This document shows positions 42,842 to 51,354 of a DNA stretch of 64,000 bases, in pieces. The stretch comes from Streptomyces sp. CB02366. Its GTDB lineage: Bacteria; Actinomycetota; Actinomycetes; Streptomycetales; Streptomycetaceae. The DNA is taken from contig NZ_LIVT01000001.1 in the NCBI RefSeq assembly GCF_001905905.1, forward strand, positions 186,001-250,000, in the 5' to 3' direction. Within the stretch, counting starts at the first letter, position 1; each line of letters opens with the position of its first letter. The position numbers were made by a program, and so were the translations under genes. The notes below the pieces were generated by a model. The model saw only the letters and a list, made by a program, of their open reading frames with translations. It was not told the DNA's origin and made no database searches.

Positions 42842-42855
42842 AGCAAGATCTTGCT
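42842..42855. promoter_or_regulatory. Palindrome AGCAAGATCTTGCT upstream of GIY-YIG gene
   Basis: Perfect 14-bp palindrome, 37 nt from the GIY-YIG start and next to a possible -10 GATATT (minus strand). Candidate operator delaying nuclease expression. Confidence 0.6.
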
Positions 42856-43061
42856 TCCTGGGATTCCTATCACGCCCCGCATCGGCCCTCCGCCCGAGGC
42901 CTCGGGAGACAGCACGGGGAAGGCGTGGCCGACACCACACCGATCACCCTCGGAGCAGGGGGAGGCCGAGCCATGCGCCTCGCGCGCTGCACGCGGGACG
43001 GAGGCTTTCTTTCTTGCCCCCCTGGCGGCTTGCCCGGTCGTGCGCTACGGTCGCCACATAA

Positions 43062-43083
43062 CGAGACGCAACGTTTCGTCTCG
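43062..43083. promoter_or_regulatory. Inverted repeat CGAGACG-N8-CGTCTCG
   Basis: Perfect 7-bp arms around an AT-containing core (CAACGTTT), 27 nt upstream of the alpha/beta hydrolase start. Typical of a TetR-family operator; no tetR gene is adjacent. Confidence 0.6.
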
Positions 43084-43109
43084 CGTCTATCGGAACAGTG
43101 GGGTCCACC

Positions 43110-43982
43110 ATGGAACGCTTCGTCGACGTCGCCCCCGGCGTGCGCCTCTGGGCGGAGGAGCACGGCGCGCCCGGCGCTCCCGCCCTCCTCCTGGTCATGG
43201 GGGCCCAGGCGTCCGGGCTCGGGTGGCCCGACGAGCTGGTGGAGGTGTTGGCCGTACGGCACCGGGTGATCCGGTACGACCACCGGGACACCGGCCGCTC
43301 CACCGCCTCCTTCGACGAACAGCCCTACCCGCTCACCGCGTTGGCGGAGGACGCCGTCGCCGTCCTGGACGCGTTCGGGGTGGAGCGGGCGCACGTCGTG
43401 GGGATGTCGTTGGGCGGCATGCTGACGCAGTTGCTCGTCGCTGACCACCCCGACCGGCTCCTCAGCGCCACCGTCATCGGGACCACCGCGCTCAGCTCCA
43501 CCCCGTACACGGCGCCGGACGGCCGCCGGGTACCGCCGGAGGAGCTGCCCGGCGTCTCCGCGGAGCTGATGGAGCTGTGGTCGCGGCCCGTGGAGGAGCT
43601 GGGGCCGGAGGCCGAGCTGGAACGGCGGGTCGAGCACTGGCGGGTGCTGGGCGGCGGTCTGATCCCGTTCGACGCCGAGTACGCCCGCGAGTCGGAGCGC
43701 CGCATCATCGCCCACACCGGGCACCACCGCGCCGGGACCGCGCACGCCCGCGCCGACCACTCCGGCATGGAGCGCACCGGGCAGCTCGCCGCCACCGAGG
43801 TGCCCACGCTGATCATCTCGGCCCCCGCCGAACCGGTCGCGCCCGCCCCGCACGCCGAGCACCTGGCCCAGGTGATCCGCGGCGCCCGGGTCGTCGAGAT
43901 CCCCGGGATGGGGCACGCCCTCCCCCGCGAGGTCCACGCCCCGCTGGCCGCCGCGATCCTGGACCACACCGGGCGGAGCTGA
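43110..43982 (+). CDS. Alpha/beta fold hydrolase
   Basis: 290 residues from the ATG at 43110 (GGGG upstream; GTG at 43098 is the alternative). Fold: LLLVMGAQASGLGW (oxyanion region), RYDHRDTGRSTA, nucleophile elbow VVGMSLGGMLTQ (Ser ~96), and terminal His in GMGHALPREV. The acid position reads APAEPVAP, with Glu where Asp is usual. Similar to esterases such as the RdmC type and to haloperoxidase-like proteins; the MGAQ start is typical. Cytoplasmic; likely induced by the ligand of a TetR repressor through the upstream inverted repeat. Substrate unknown. Confidence 0.85.
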   Translation: MERFVDVAPGVRLWAEEHGAPGAPALLLVMGAQASGLGWPDELVEVLAVRHRVIRYDHRDTGRSTASFDEQPYPLTALAEDAVAVLDAFGVERAHVVGMSLGGMLTQLLVADHPDRLLSATVIGTTALSSTPYTAPDGRRVPPEELPGVSAELMELWSRPVEELGPEAELERRVEHWRVLGGGLIPFDAEYARESERRIIAHTGHHRAGTAHARADHSGMERTGQLAATEVPTLIISAPAEPVAPAPHAEHLAQVIRGARVVEIPGMGHALPREVHAPLAAAILDHTGRS

Positions 43983-44358
43983 CCCCGGCCCGCGTCCCGG
44001 CGGGTCGGGCCGGGCGTTCCCCCACCGCCCTCCGCGGGTGGGGTCGGGCGCTCCCGCGCCGCCGTCCGCCCTGATCCTGGACCAGGCGGCCCGAAACGGC
44101 CCCGCCCCGTCCTCCCGGCTGACGGAACTCCTCGCTCCCGCCCTCCGTCTTCCGGCAGGCGGGCCTTCCCGTCCCGTCTCCCGGCAGACGGGACTTCCCG
44201 CCTCTCTTCCCTCCTGCCGGTCCCCGCCGCGTACCCCGTGTCATACCTGAGAGCCACCCCTCAGGTGCGCTCCGCGGAGGGACGCCAACTACCGGCCCCC
44301 GTCCATAGCTTCTGTACCGCAAGCACGCAGTGCCCCCGGTACGGAAGGAACTCGCCCC
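43983..44358. other. Intergenic region before exported hydrolase operon
   Basis: 376 nt. Contains a terminator-like hairpin CCCCACC / GGTGGGG at 44021-44044, a pair of ~27-bp direct near-repeats (CCGTCTTCCGGCAGGCGGG / CCGTCTCCCGGCAGACGGG types) at 44146-44200, and an inverted repeat at 44245-44266. No gene. Confidence 0.5.
44245..44266. promoter_or_regulatory. Inverted repeat ACCTGAG-N8-CTCAGGT
   Basis: Perfect 7-bp arms, ~93 nt upstream of the operon that ends in the NarL-type two-component genes; a possible site for that response regulator (autoregulation). Confidence 0.5.
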
Positions 44359-45324
44359 ATGGCGGACCGCCCCCGCAGACGTCGCATCCGTCGCACCCTG
44401 CTCGCCGCCCTCGTCACCTTCGCGGTGGCCGTGCCGGTGTCCGGTGCGGCCCGGCCCGCGGCCGTGCCCGCCCCCGCGCCGACCGCCCTCGGGCCGCTGC
44501 GGGAGGCGAGCCCGGCGGCCCTCGCCCCGCGGTACGCGGTGAGCCGGCAGGACATCCGGGCGGCCGAGCGGGCGGCGGAGGACCACGGCCACCTGCGACG
44601 GGCGGCCTCGCTGCGGGAGTTCGCCGCGCCGGGGCGGCAGTTCCTGTCCTTCGACGGGCGGGACGGCGGCCGGAGCGTGGAGGTCGTCGGCGACCTGGCC
44701 GCCGCCCGGCGGATCGCGGTGCTGGTGCCCGGAGCGGGCGTCGGCCTGGACGCGTACGGGCGGCTGAGGCGCGATGCGTCCGCGCTGCGCGGGGAGTTGG
44801 GCGCGGGCGGGGCCGTGGCGATCTGGCTCGGCTACCGTTCGCCCGCCACCGTCAGCACCGCCGTACTCACCACCGAGCGGGCCGACGAGGCCGCGCCGCT
44901 GCTGCGCGCGCTGGTGGACGGGTTGCGCGCGGTGCGGCCCGCCGCCCGGATCAGCCTGCTCTGCCATTCCTACGGGTCGGTGGTCTGCGCCCGGTCCGCC
45001 TCGGGGACCGCCGCCGACGCCCTCGTGTTCTACGGCAGCCCCGGGGTCGGCGTGGAGGACGCCGAGGCGCTGCGCACCCGGGCGCGGGTGTGGGCGGGGC
45101 GGGGTCGTGGGGACTGGATCGCCCGGGTGCCCCATGTCCGGGTGCGGTTGCCGCTCCTCGCGGCCGTGGGGTTCGGGACCGATCCGGTGGCCGCCCGTTT
45201 CGGGGCCGAGGTGTTCGACGCGGGCAACGGCGGCCACAGCGACTACCTGCTGCGCGGCTCGCGTTCGCTGGCGAACCTCGCCCGGATCGTGGCCGGCGCC
45301 GAGCCGGTGGGGGCGTCCCGATGA
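44359..45324 (+). CDS. Exported alpha/beta hydrolase (DUF1023-like)
   Basis: 321 residues. N-terminal Arg-rich region then a hydrophobic stretch LLAALVTFAVAVPVSG ending in A-x-A, a signal peptide. The hydrolase part (~95-310) has RIAVLVPGAGVGLDAYG, the nucleophile elbow LLCHSYGSVVC (Ser ~197, HSYGS), LVFYGSPGVGV and the late His in GNGGHSDYL. Matches the DUF1023 alpha/beta family of actinobacteria, which is usually extracellular. First gene of an apparent four-gene operon with an acyltransferase and a two-component system. Substrate not predictable. Confidence 0.87.
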   Translation: MADRPRRRRIRRTLLAALVTFAVAVPVSGAARPAAVPAPAPTALGPLREASPAALAPRYAVSRQDIRAAERAAEDHGHLRRAASLREFAAPGRQFLSFDGRDGGRSVEVVGDLAAARRIAVLVPGAGVGLDAYGRLRRDASALRGELGAGGAVAIWLGYRSPATVSTAVLTTERADEAAPLLRALVDGLRAVRPAARISLLCHSYGSVVCARSASGTAADALVFYGSPGVGVEDAEALRTRARVWAGRGRGDWIARVPHVRVRLPLLAAVGFGTDPVAARFGAEVFDAGNGGHSDYLLRGSRSLANLARIVAGAEPVGASR

Positions 45325-46694
45325 GGGGGCGTCTCGCCCGGATCGCGGCGGGTGCCGAACCCCTGCGGCCTCCCGCGCACAGGGCCGTGGGCGGGGCCGC
45401 CGAACCGCTGCTGCGACCCGCGCCCGGGGCTGTACGCGAGGGAGCCGAACCCTTGCTACGCCCCGTACGCAGGGCCGTGCGCGGGGGAGCCGAACCCTTG
45501 CCGCGGCCCGTACGCAGGGCCGTGCACGAGGGTGTCGCCCGTATCGAGGCCGCCACCCCGCCCGGCCGGGACCGGGCCCTCGACGGCCTGCGGGCCCTGG
45601 CGATCCTGGGCGTGGTGGGCGGGCACTGGCTGGTCACCGCACTGGTCGCCGACAGCGGCACGGTGCGCGGGGCGAGCCCGCTGAGCGCCATGCCCCGACT
45701 GGCCCCCGTCTCCTGGGCGTTCCAGACCCTCGCCGTGTTCTTCCTGGTGGGCGGGCAGGTGGCGGCCGGGAGTTGGGCCTCGGCGTGCCGGCGGGGCGTG
45801 CCGTACGGAGTGTGGGTGGGCGGCCGGCTGGCCCGCCTGTTCCGGCCGGTGGCGGTGGTGGTCGCGGTGTGGACGCTCGCGGCGGCCGTCATGCTGGCGG
45901 CCGGGGTGGGCGCGGCGACGGTCCGGACGCTGGCCAAGCTGGTCTGGTCCCCGCTGTGGTTCCTGCTGGTCTTCGCCGTCCTGACCGCGCTGACGCCGCT
46001 GGTGGCACGCCTGCATCCGCTGTGGCCGCTCGTGGTGGTGCTTCACGTCGACCTCGTACGCCTCGGGCTCGGCGGCCCCGATGAGCTGGGGTGGATCAAC
46101 GTGGTGGCGGGCTGGCTGACGCCCTACTGCCTGGGCTCGCTGGTGGCCCGGGGCGGGCTGCGCGGCCGGACGGTCCGCTGGGGTCTGCTGCTCGGCGGGG
46201 CCTCGGCGGCGGCCGGGCTCGTGCTGTGGGCCGGGTACCCGGCCTCCATGGTCGGCGTTCCGGGCGGCCGGATGTCCAATCTGGACCCGCCGTCCCTGGC
46301 CGCCGTGGTGTTCGGGCTGGCCCAGTGCGGGGCGGCGCTGCTGCTGCTCGGGCCGCTGCGGCGGGCCCTGCGCCGGCCCGCGCTGTGGGCGGCGGTGGCG
46401 GTGGTGAACCTGGCGGCGATGACCGTCTTCCTCTGGCACCAGACCGCGATGATCATCGTCACGGCGAGCGCGCTGCTGCTCGCGGGCGTTCCGCTGCCCG
46501 GGTTGCACACCGTGCCCGACGGCCCCGGCTGGGTGGTCGCCCGGCTGTTCTGGCTGCCGGTGTTCGCGCTGGCGCTGGCGGGGTGCTGGGCGGCGTTCCG
46601 AGGTCATGAACAGGGCGGACGGCGGACGGGTGGGGCCTCCCTCCTCGTACGGGAGTCCGCCCCCGGGCGGAAGGGGTGGGCGCGTCGTGCCTAG
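45321..46694 (+). CDS. Membrane acyltransferase (acyltransferase-3 family)
   Basis: 457 residues; the ATG overlaps the previous stop (ATGA). The first ~75 residues hold four ~15-residue repeats of the type GAEPLLRPVRRAVRG. The catalytic domain begins at RDRALDGLRALAILGVVGGHW (membrane segment 1, with the His typical of the family) and continues with about ten hydrophobic segments to residue ~430 (LFWLPVFALALAGCW). Acyltransferase-3 enzymes move acyl groups from cytoplasmic acyl-CoA to polysaccharides or small molecules at the membrane. Ends inside the start of the kinase gene. Confidence 0.88.
   Translation: MRGRLARIAAGAEPLRPPAHRAVGGAAEPLLRPAPGAVREGAEPLLRPVRRAVRGGAEPLPRPVRRAVHEGVARIEAATPPGRDRALDGLRALAILGVVGGHWLVTALVADSGTVRGASPLSAMPRLAPVSWAFQTLAVFFLVGGQVAAGSWASACRRGVPYGVWVGGRLARLFRPVAVVVAVWTLAAAVMLAAGVGAATVRTLAKLVWSPLWFLLVFAVLTALTPLVARLHPLWPLVVVLHVDLVRLGLGGPDELGWINVVAGWLTPYCLGSLVARGGLRGRTVRWGLLLGGASAAAGLVLWAGYPASMVGVPGGRMSNLDPPSLAAVVFGLAQCGAALLLLGPLRRALRRPALWAAVAVVNLAAMTVFLWHQTAMIIVTASALLLAGVPLPGLHTVPDGPGWVVARLFWLPVFALALAGCWAAFRGHEQGGRRTGGASLLVRESAPGRKGWARRA
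45345..45534 (+). repeat. 45-bp tandem coding repeats
   Basis: Four degenerate ~45-48-bp units encoding GAEPLRPPAHRAVG, GAAEPLLRPAPGAVRE, GAEPLLRPVRRAVRG and GAEPLPRPVRRAVHE, at the cytoplasmic N terminus of the acyltransferase. Confidence 0.85.
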
Positions 46695-48150
46695 TCTGGG
46701 GAAGAGCGGAGCCGAGGGGGCGGTGGGGGCGGTGGCGTCATCGGGGGCGGTACGCCTGCGGGCGGCGGTGCGCCGTGTGCCGCGTGCCCTGTACGAGGAG
46801 TTGTGGGCCGCTCCGGCGGACCGGGTGCCGCGCATGGAGGAGCCGAACGTGCCGGTGTGGCGGCCGGTGTTCCTGGTGCTGCTGGTGATCGCCTCGGTCG
46901 GTATCGCGGTGGTCCGTACCGGGGAACTCACCCCGTACGGAGCTCCGGTCAGCGGCCTCGCGGTGCTGGTGGCCGTCGCCCAGTCCGCGGTGTTGGTGGC
47001 GGGGATGTTCCGGCCGGTGGGAGCCTGGTGGTCGATGACCGCGCTGGCCGTCGTGGCGCTGCTGTTCACGGTGGCCGCCGCGCCCCGCGGCCACGCGGCC
47101 CAGTGGCTCCACGGCCTCCCCATGAGCCCCGACCTCCTGTATCCCGTGCCCTTCGCCGGGATCGCTTCGCAGGCCGGCACCCTGTTCCTGCTGGCGCTGC
47201 GGGTGGCGCCCCGCCGTGCGGCGCTCGCGCTGGCGCTCTCGCTGGCGCCGACGCTGTTCGCCGCCCTGCGCACACCGCCGCTGCCGCAGGTGAGCCCGCC
47301 CGTCGCCCTGCTCGTGCTCGCCACCGCCGTGGTCGTCGGCGCCGCTCTGCGCAGCCTGCGCCTGGCCCGTAAGGACCTCGTCCTCCAGGCAGGGCTGACC
47401 GCGGAGGAGCGGGCCCGGCGCACCCTGCTGGAGGAGCGCAACCGGATCGCCCGGGAGCTGCACGACGTGGTCGCCCACCACATGTCGGTGATCTCCATCC
47501 AGGCCCAGGTGGCCCCGCACCTGGTGGAGCACCCCACCGACGAGTTGCGGGAGAACCTGGCCGGCATCCGCGAGAACGCCCTCGAAGCCCTCGCCGAGCT
47601 GCGCCGGGTGCTGGGCGTCCTGCGCTCGGAGGACGCCCCCGGCCGGGGCGAGGAGACCCGGCACGCCCCGCAGCCGGGGCTCGACGGGCTCGACGGGCTC
47701 CTCGCCACCGTGCGCTCCGCCGGTCTCGGCGTCACCGCCTCCACCAGCGGCGAACCCCGTCCCCTGCCGCCGGGCGTCGAGCTGTCCGCGTACCGCATCG
47801 TGCAGGAGGCGCTGAGCAACGTGATGCGGCACGCGCCCGGAGCGAGCGCCGAGGTGGTGCTCGACCATCGGCCCGCCGGGCTGGCCGTCCGGATCGTCAA
47901 CAGCGCGCCGGAGCACCCGGTCGCCCCCTCCCCCGGCGTACGCCACGGTCTGCTCGGGATGCGCGAGCGCGCGGCGATGCTCGGCGGCGAGCTGGCCACC
48001 GGGCCGACGCCCGGGGGAGGCTGGGAGGTCACCGCCCTCCTGCCCGCCGCCGCCCCCCTCCCCGGCGCCGCGGCCCCCACCGCGACGACAACCACGACAA
48101 CGACGCCAACAACCACGACGACGACCACGACCACCGAGGACGCCCGATGA
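46687..48150 (+). CDS. Sensor histidine kinase, NarL-type (HisKA_3)
   Basis: 487 residues from a GTG at 46687 (GGAAGGGGTGGG upstream); it overlaps the acyltransferase stop by 8 nt. A start at 46606 is in frame but would overlap by 89 nt. Membrane part ~55-215 with five or so segments (PVFLVLLVIASVGIAV, VAQSAVLVAGMF, MTALAVVALLFTVAA, TLFLLALRVA, ALLVLATAVVVGAAL). HisKA_3 at ~250: RNRIARELHDVVAHHMSVI (phospho-His). HATPase: AYRIVQEALSNVMRHA, GLLGMRERAAMLGGEL. The C terminus is an almost pure Thr tail. Partner regulator overlaps by ATGA. Confidence 0.92.
   Translation: MPSLGKSGAEGAVGAVASSGAVRLRAAVRRVPRALYEELWAAPADRVPRMEEPNVPVWRPVFLVLLVIASVGIAVVRTGELTPYGAPVSGLAVLVAVAQSAVLVAGMFRPVGAWWSMTALAVVALLFTVAAAPRGHAAQWLHGLPMSPDLLYPVPFAGIASQAGTLFLLALRVAPRRAALALALSLAPTLFAALRTPPLPQVSPPVALLVLATAVVVGAALRSLRLARKDLVLQAGLTAEERARRTLLEERNRIARELHDVVAHHMSVISIQAQVAPHLVEHPTDELRENLAGIRENALEALAELRRVLGVLRSEDAPGRGEETRHAPQPGLDGLDGLLATVRSAGLGVTASTSGEPRPLPPGVELSAYRIVQEALSNVMRHAPGASAEVVLDHRPAGLAVRIVNSAPEHPVAPSPGVRHGLLGMRERAAMLGGELATGPTPGGGWEVTALLPAAAPLPGAAAPTATTTTTTTPTTTTTTTTTEDAR
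48061..48138 (+). repeat. ACN-type microsatellite encoding a Thr tail
   Basis: Consecutive ACA/ACG/ACC codons (with a few GCG/CCA) make TATTTTTTTP then nine Thr, at the extreme C terminus of the kinase. Confidence 0.85.
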
Positions 48151-48821
48151 CCCCGCCCATCCGCGCCGTGATCGCCGACGACCAGATGATGGTCCGGCAG
48201 GGCTTCTCGGTCCTGTTGAACGCCGAACCGGACATCGAGGTGGTCGGCCAGGCCGTCAACGGGCTCGACGCGATCGACAAGGTCGCCGAACTCGCCCCGG
48301 ACGTCGTCCTGATGGACATCCGCATGCCGGAGCTGGGAGGCATCGAGGCGACCCGGCGGATCACCTCCCCCGAGGGCTCCGCGGTGAAGGTGCTCGTGCT
48401 GACCACCTTCGACCTCGACGAGTACGTGTACGAGGCGTTGCGCGCCGGCGCGTCGGGCTTCCTGCTGAAGGACGCCTCGGCCGATGAACTCGCCCATGCG
48501 GTACGGGTGGTGGCGGCGGGCGACGCGCTGCTCTCGCCGAACATCACCAAGCGGTTGATCGTGGAGTTCTCCCGGACGGCCGGAGCCCCGCGTCCGCCGC
48601 TCAAGGCGCGGATCGGGGAGCTGACCGAGCGCGAGACGGAGGTGCTGACGCTGATCGCGGGCGGTCTGTCGAACGCGGAGATCGCCCGGGAGATCATCGT
48701 GGCGGAGCAGACGGTGAAGACCCATGTGGGCCGCATCCTGGTCAAGTTGGGCGTGCGCGACCGGACCCAGGCGGCGGTGTTCGCGTACGAGTCGGGTCTG
48801 GTGCGCCCGGCCGGACGCTGA
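48147..48821 (+). CDS. NarL/FixJ-family response regulator
   Basis: 224 residues. Receiver ~5-125: acidic pair ADDQMM, Asp in VVLMDIRMPEL, Thr in VLTTFDLDEYV, Lys in GFLLKDASADEL. LuxR-type HTH ~155-218: LTERETEVLTLIAGGLSNAEIA and VAEQTVKTHVGRILVKLG. Dimer-binding activator or repressor; the inverted repeat at 44245-44266 is a candidate site. Last gene of the operon. Confidence 0.95.
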   Translation: MTPPIRAVIADDQMMVRQGFSVLLNAEPDIEVVGQAVNGLDAIDKVAELAPDVVLMDIRMPELGGIEATRRITSPEGSAVKVLVLTTFDLDEYVYEALRAGASGFLLKDASADELAHAVRVVAAGDALLSPNITKRLIVEFSRTAGAPRPPLKARIGELTERETEVLTLIAGGLSNAEIAREIIVAEQTVKTHVGRILVKLGVRDRTQAAVFAYESGLVRPAGR

Positions 48822-48862
48822 CCGCCCGGTGCGGTGCGGGGCCCGTTCCGTAGGATCGGCCC

Positions 48863-50125
48863 GTGACGACGGGGACGACGGCGGGGATGCCGCCAGGACG
48901 TGGCGGGGGCGGGGCGGGCGCGCCGGGACGGGAAAGCGGGGCCGCGGCGCCGGGCGCGGCGGAACAGGCGGGCGGCGGCCGGGGGGCCGAGGCGCCCACC
49001 GAGGTCGAGCGCGAGCTGGCGGCGGCGCTGGCGGACGGTGGTCAGGACGCGGTCCTCGACGTCCTGGCCCGCACCCGGCTCTACGTGCTCGTCCCGCGCC
49101 TGCACGCGGACGTCCCGGGCGGGACGGCCCCACTGCCCACCTTCCGGGACGGGGCGAGCCGGCGGATCTGCGTACCGGTGCTGACCCCCGGCCTGCTGCC
49201 GCCCTGGCACCCGGAGTGGGTGTTCCGGGCGGTGGACCTCGGCGAACTCGCCCGGATCTGGCCGTACGACGCCCGCCGCCTCGCCGTGAACCACGGCACC
49301 CCCCTCGCCGCCCTGATCGGCGCCGGGCCCCGGCGGCTGCGGTCCTGGCAGAGCGCCGGCGCCCGGTCCGGCGCGGCCCGCCGGGGCCGGCTGCTCACCG
49401 ACGCCGCCGGACCCCTGCACGGGCCGCTCGCCCACGGCCTGGCGCTCGGCGCGCACCTCGCGGTCCACAACGGTCTCGTCTGGAACCGGCTGGGCGCGGT
49501 CTACCAGGACTACGCGACGGACCGGGCCCGGCTGCGCAGCCCCTGGGGCGTCCGGCACCGGGCCGACTTCCGCAGGCGACTGGACTCCCTGATGAAGTAC
49601 CGGCTGGTGGGACGGGTCCAGGAAACGGTGTTGCGGGCCCGCCACACCCTGGCCGACCGGCTGGGGCGCACGCCGACGCGCGCCGAGTGGACCGAGGCGG
49701 TGGAACGCGCGTTCGCGGCGCGCGACGCCGAGGACCGTGCGGAGGCGCACCGGGCGCTGCACCGTTCCGTCCGGTACGAGGAGCGCTTCCGGGCCGACGG
49801 GGTGCTCGCCCCCGACCGGCGGATCGACACGCTCGCCGCGTTCGACCTGGGGCGGGCGGTCAACCTCGTACGGCTCGCGCTGGGCGCCCGCCTCACCGAA
49901 CCCCGGGAAGCCGAGCAGGACGTGCTGCGCCTGGTCGAACCGGCCCGCCGGGCGTATCCCTCCTGGGCCGACTTCTCCCTCGGCTACGCCCTGGCCCGCC
50001 TGGTCCACGGCGACGACGCGGACGGCACGCCCGGCGAGGAGCTGTTGTACCGGCAGTCGCTGGCGCAGCACCGCATCCTCACCCAGGACCCCACCAGCCC
50101 CTACCGGAACATCCCCTGGTCATGA
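48863..50125 (+). CDS. SseB-like/DUF1266 domain protein, paralogue 1
   Basis: 420 residues from a GTG. The first ~45 residues are Gly/Ala-rich. SseB-like region ~45-130: VERELAAALADGGQDAVLDVLARTRLYVLVPRL and LPPWHPEWVFRAVDLGELA. DUF1266 region ~220-415: LGAVYQDYATDRARLRSPWGV, VRYEERFRADGVLAPDRRI, AFDLGRAVNLVRLALGA, SFSLGYALARL region and the terminal SPYRNIPW. Function of DUF1266 proteins is unknown; they recur with surface or toxin-immunity genes. Tandem with a paralogue sharing the same ends (ATGA overlap). Confidence 0.85.
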   Translation: MTTGTTAGMPPGRGGGGAGAPGRESGAAAPGAAEQAGGGRGAEAPTEVERELAAALADGGQDAVLDVLARTRLYVLVPRLHADVPGGTAPLPTFRDGASRRICVPVLTPGLLPPWHPEWVFRAVDLGELARIWPYDARRLAVNHGTPLAALIGAGPRRLRSWQSAGARSGAARRGRLLTDAAGPLHGPLAHGLALGAHLAVHNGLVWNRLGAVYQDYATDRARLRSPWGVRHRADFRRRLDSLMKYRLVGRVQETVLRARHTLADRLGRTPTRAEWTEAVERAFAARDAEDRAEAHRALHRSVRYEERFRADGVLAPDRRIDTLAAFDLGRAVNLVRLALGARLTEPREAEQDVLRLVEPARRAYPSWADFSLGYALARLVHGDDADGTPGEELLYRQSLAQHRILTQDPTSPYRNIPWS

Positions 50126-51324
50126 ACCCGAATCCGCCCGCCGCCACTCCCCCGGCCCCCGGCGCCCCGGCCCCGTGGACCCCCACCCCCTGGGCGCCGC
50201 CGTCCGAGACCGAGCAACTCCTCCACGAGGCCGCGCTGCGCGGTGACGTACGGGGTCAACTGGCCGCGCTGGCCGGGGCCGAGCTGTACATCCCGGCTCC
50301 CCGTGCCGAGGTGGACGCGGACCCGGAGACCGTGATCTGGCGTCGGCACGTCGATCCCGCGGGCTTCGTCTGCCGTCCGCTCCTGACCAGGGGGATGCTG
50401 CCCGCCTGGCATCCGGACTGGGTCTTCCGCGGGGTGACGCTGCGGTGGGTCGCCGAGTTCGGCTGGTCCGATCCGCAGGTGTGGCTGGGTGTGAACGTGG
50501 GAACGCCCGGTCAACTGCTGCTGCCCGCCGCCCCGCCCGACCTGGCGCTGTGGCAGCGGGCCTACGCGGAGAACGACCGGGCGCCGAACAACCGCCTCGT
50601 CGCGCTGCGGCACGGCGCGCTGCACGGGCCGCTGGCGTACGGCCTGGCCTGCGGGGTGCATCTGGCGATCCGGAACGCGGTGCCGTGGAACGAGATCGGC
50701 ACCGTCTACCGCGAGTACGTCGAGGAACGCGAGCAGCTCCGCGACTCCTGGGGCATCACCGACCACGCGGGATGGCGCGTCCAGCTGGACGCCCTGCTGG
50801 ACGCGCGGAACAGCCCGCCGGAGCCGGACTTCGTGCTGCGCGCCCGCGAGCAGTTGGCGGCGGCCACGGGCGAACTGCCCTCGGCCGATCTGTGGCGGGA
50901 GACGGCCGCCGGTCACGCCCAGGACCTCGGGGCCGACGCCGCGACGGTCAGGGGCATCGAGGAGCTGGTGCGCCGGGTCGTGCGGTACGAGGCCCGGTTC
51001 CGCGCGGACGGGCTGCTGCCGCCGGACGGCCGGGTGCGCACGACGGTCGCGTACGACTACGGGCGGGCGGTGAACCTGGCGCGCTGGGGGCTGTCGGCAC
51101 GGTTCTGCGGACCGGCGGACGCGGAGGCGGCGATCGTGTACGCCGGGGCGCTGAGCAAGTCGGCCCACCGTTCCTGGGAGGAGTTCTCCGCGGGGTACGC
51201 GCTGGGGCGGGTGCTGCGGTTCGACGAGGAGGAGTACGGGCCGTTCTACGAGCAGAACGTCGTCGCCCACCGGCTGCTGACCCGGAGCGAGGGCAGCCCC
51301 TGGAAGCACATCCCGTGGCGGTGA
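50122..51324 (+). CDS. SseB-like/DUF1266 domain protein, paralogue 2
   Basis: 400 residues. Same layout as the gene before: Pro-rich start, TEQLLHEAALRGDVRGQLAALAGAELYIPAPRA, LPAWHPDWVFRGVTLRWVAEF, then DUF1266 with IGTVYREYVEEREQLRDSWGI, VRYEARFRADGLLPPDGRV, AYDYGRAVNLARWGLSA and final SPWKHIPWR. The two share the spacing of these blocks throughout, so they arose by duplication. ATG overlaps the previous stop. Followed by a terminator hairpin. Confidence 0.85.
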   Translation: MNPNPPAATPPAPGAPAPWTPTPWAPPSETEQLLHEAALRGDVRGQLAALAGAELYIPAPRAEVDADPETVIWRRHVDPAGFVCRPLLTRGMLPAWHPDWVFRGVTLRWVAEFGWSDPQVWLGVNVGTPGQLLLPAAPPDLALWQRAYAENDRAPNNRLVALRHGALHGPLAYGLACGVHLAIRNAVPWNEIGTVYREYVEEREQLRDSWGITDHAGWRVQLDALLDARNSPPEPDFVLRAREQLAAATGELPSADLWRETAAGHAQDLGADAATVRGIEELVRRVVRYEARFRADGLLPPDGRVRTTVAYDYGRAVNLARWGLSARFCGPADAEAAIVYAGALSKSAHRSWEEFSAGYALGRVLRFDEEEYGPFYEQNVVAHRLLTRSEGSPWKHIPWR

Positions 51325-51333
51325 GGCGGCGGG

Positions 51334-51354
51334 CCCCGGCCGGTTTCGCCGGGG
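51334..51354. terminator. Hairpin between DUF1266 and NmrA-like genes
   Basis: CCCCGGC-N7-GCCGGGG, 7-bp perfect stem 9 nt past the stop, between convergent genes. Confidence 0.7.

Larger units (their letters stand above)
42806..43109. other. Right flank of the island, upstream of alpha/beta hydrolase
   Basis: 304 nt, divergent promoter region. Holds the palindromes at 42842-42855 and 43062-43083. No gene supported in between. Confidence 0.5.

Noticed and set aside
43983..44358. Small gene in the hydrolase spacer
   Set aside because: Frames there are short and Arg/Pro-rich, and repeats explain the pattern better.
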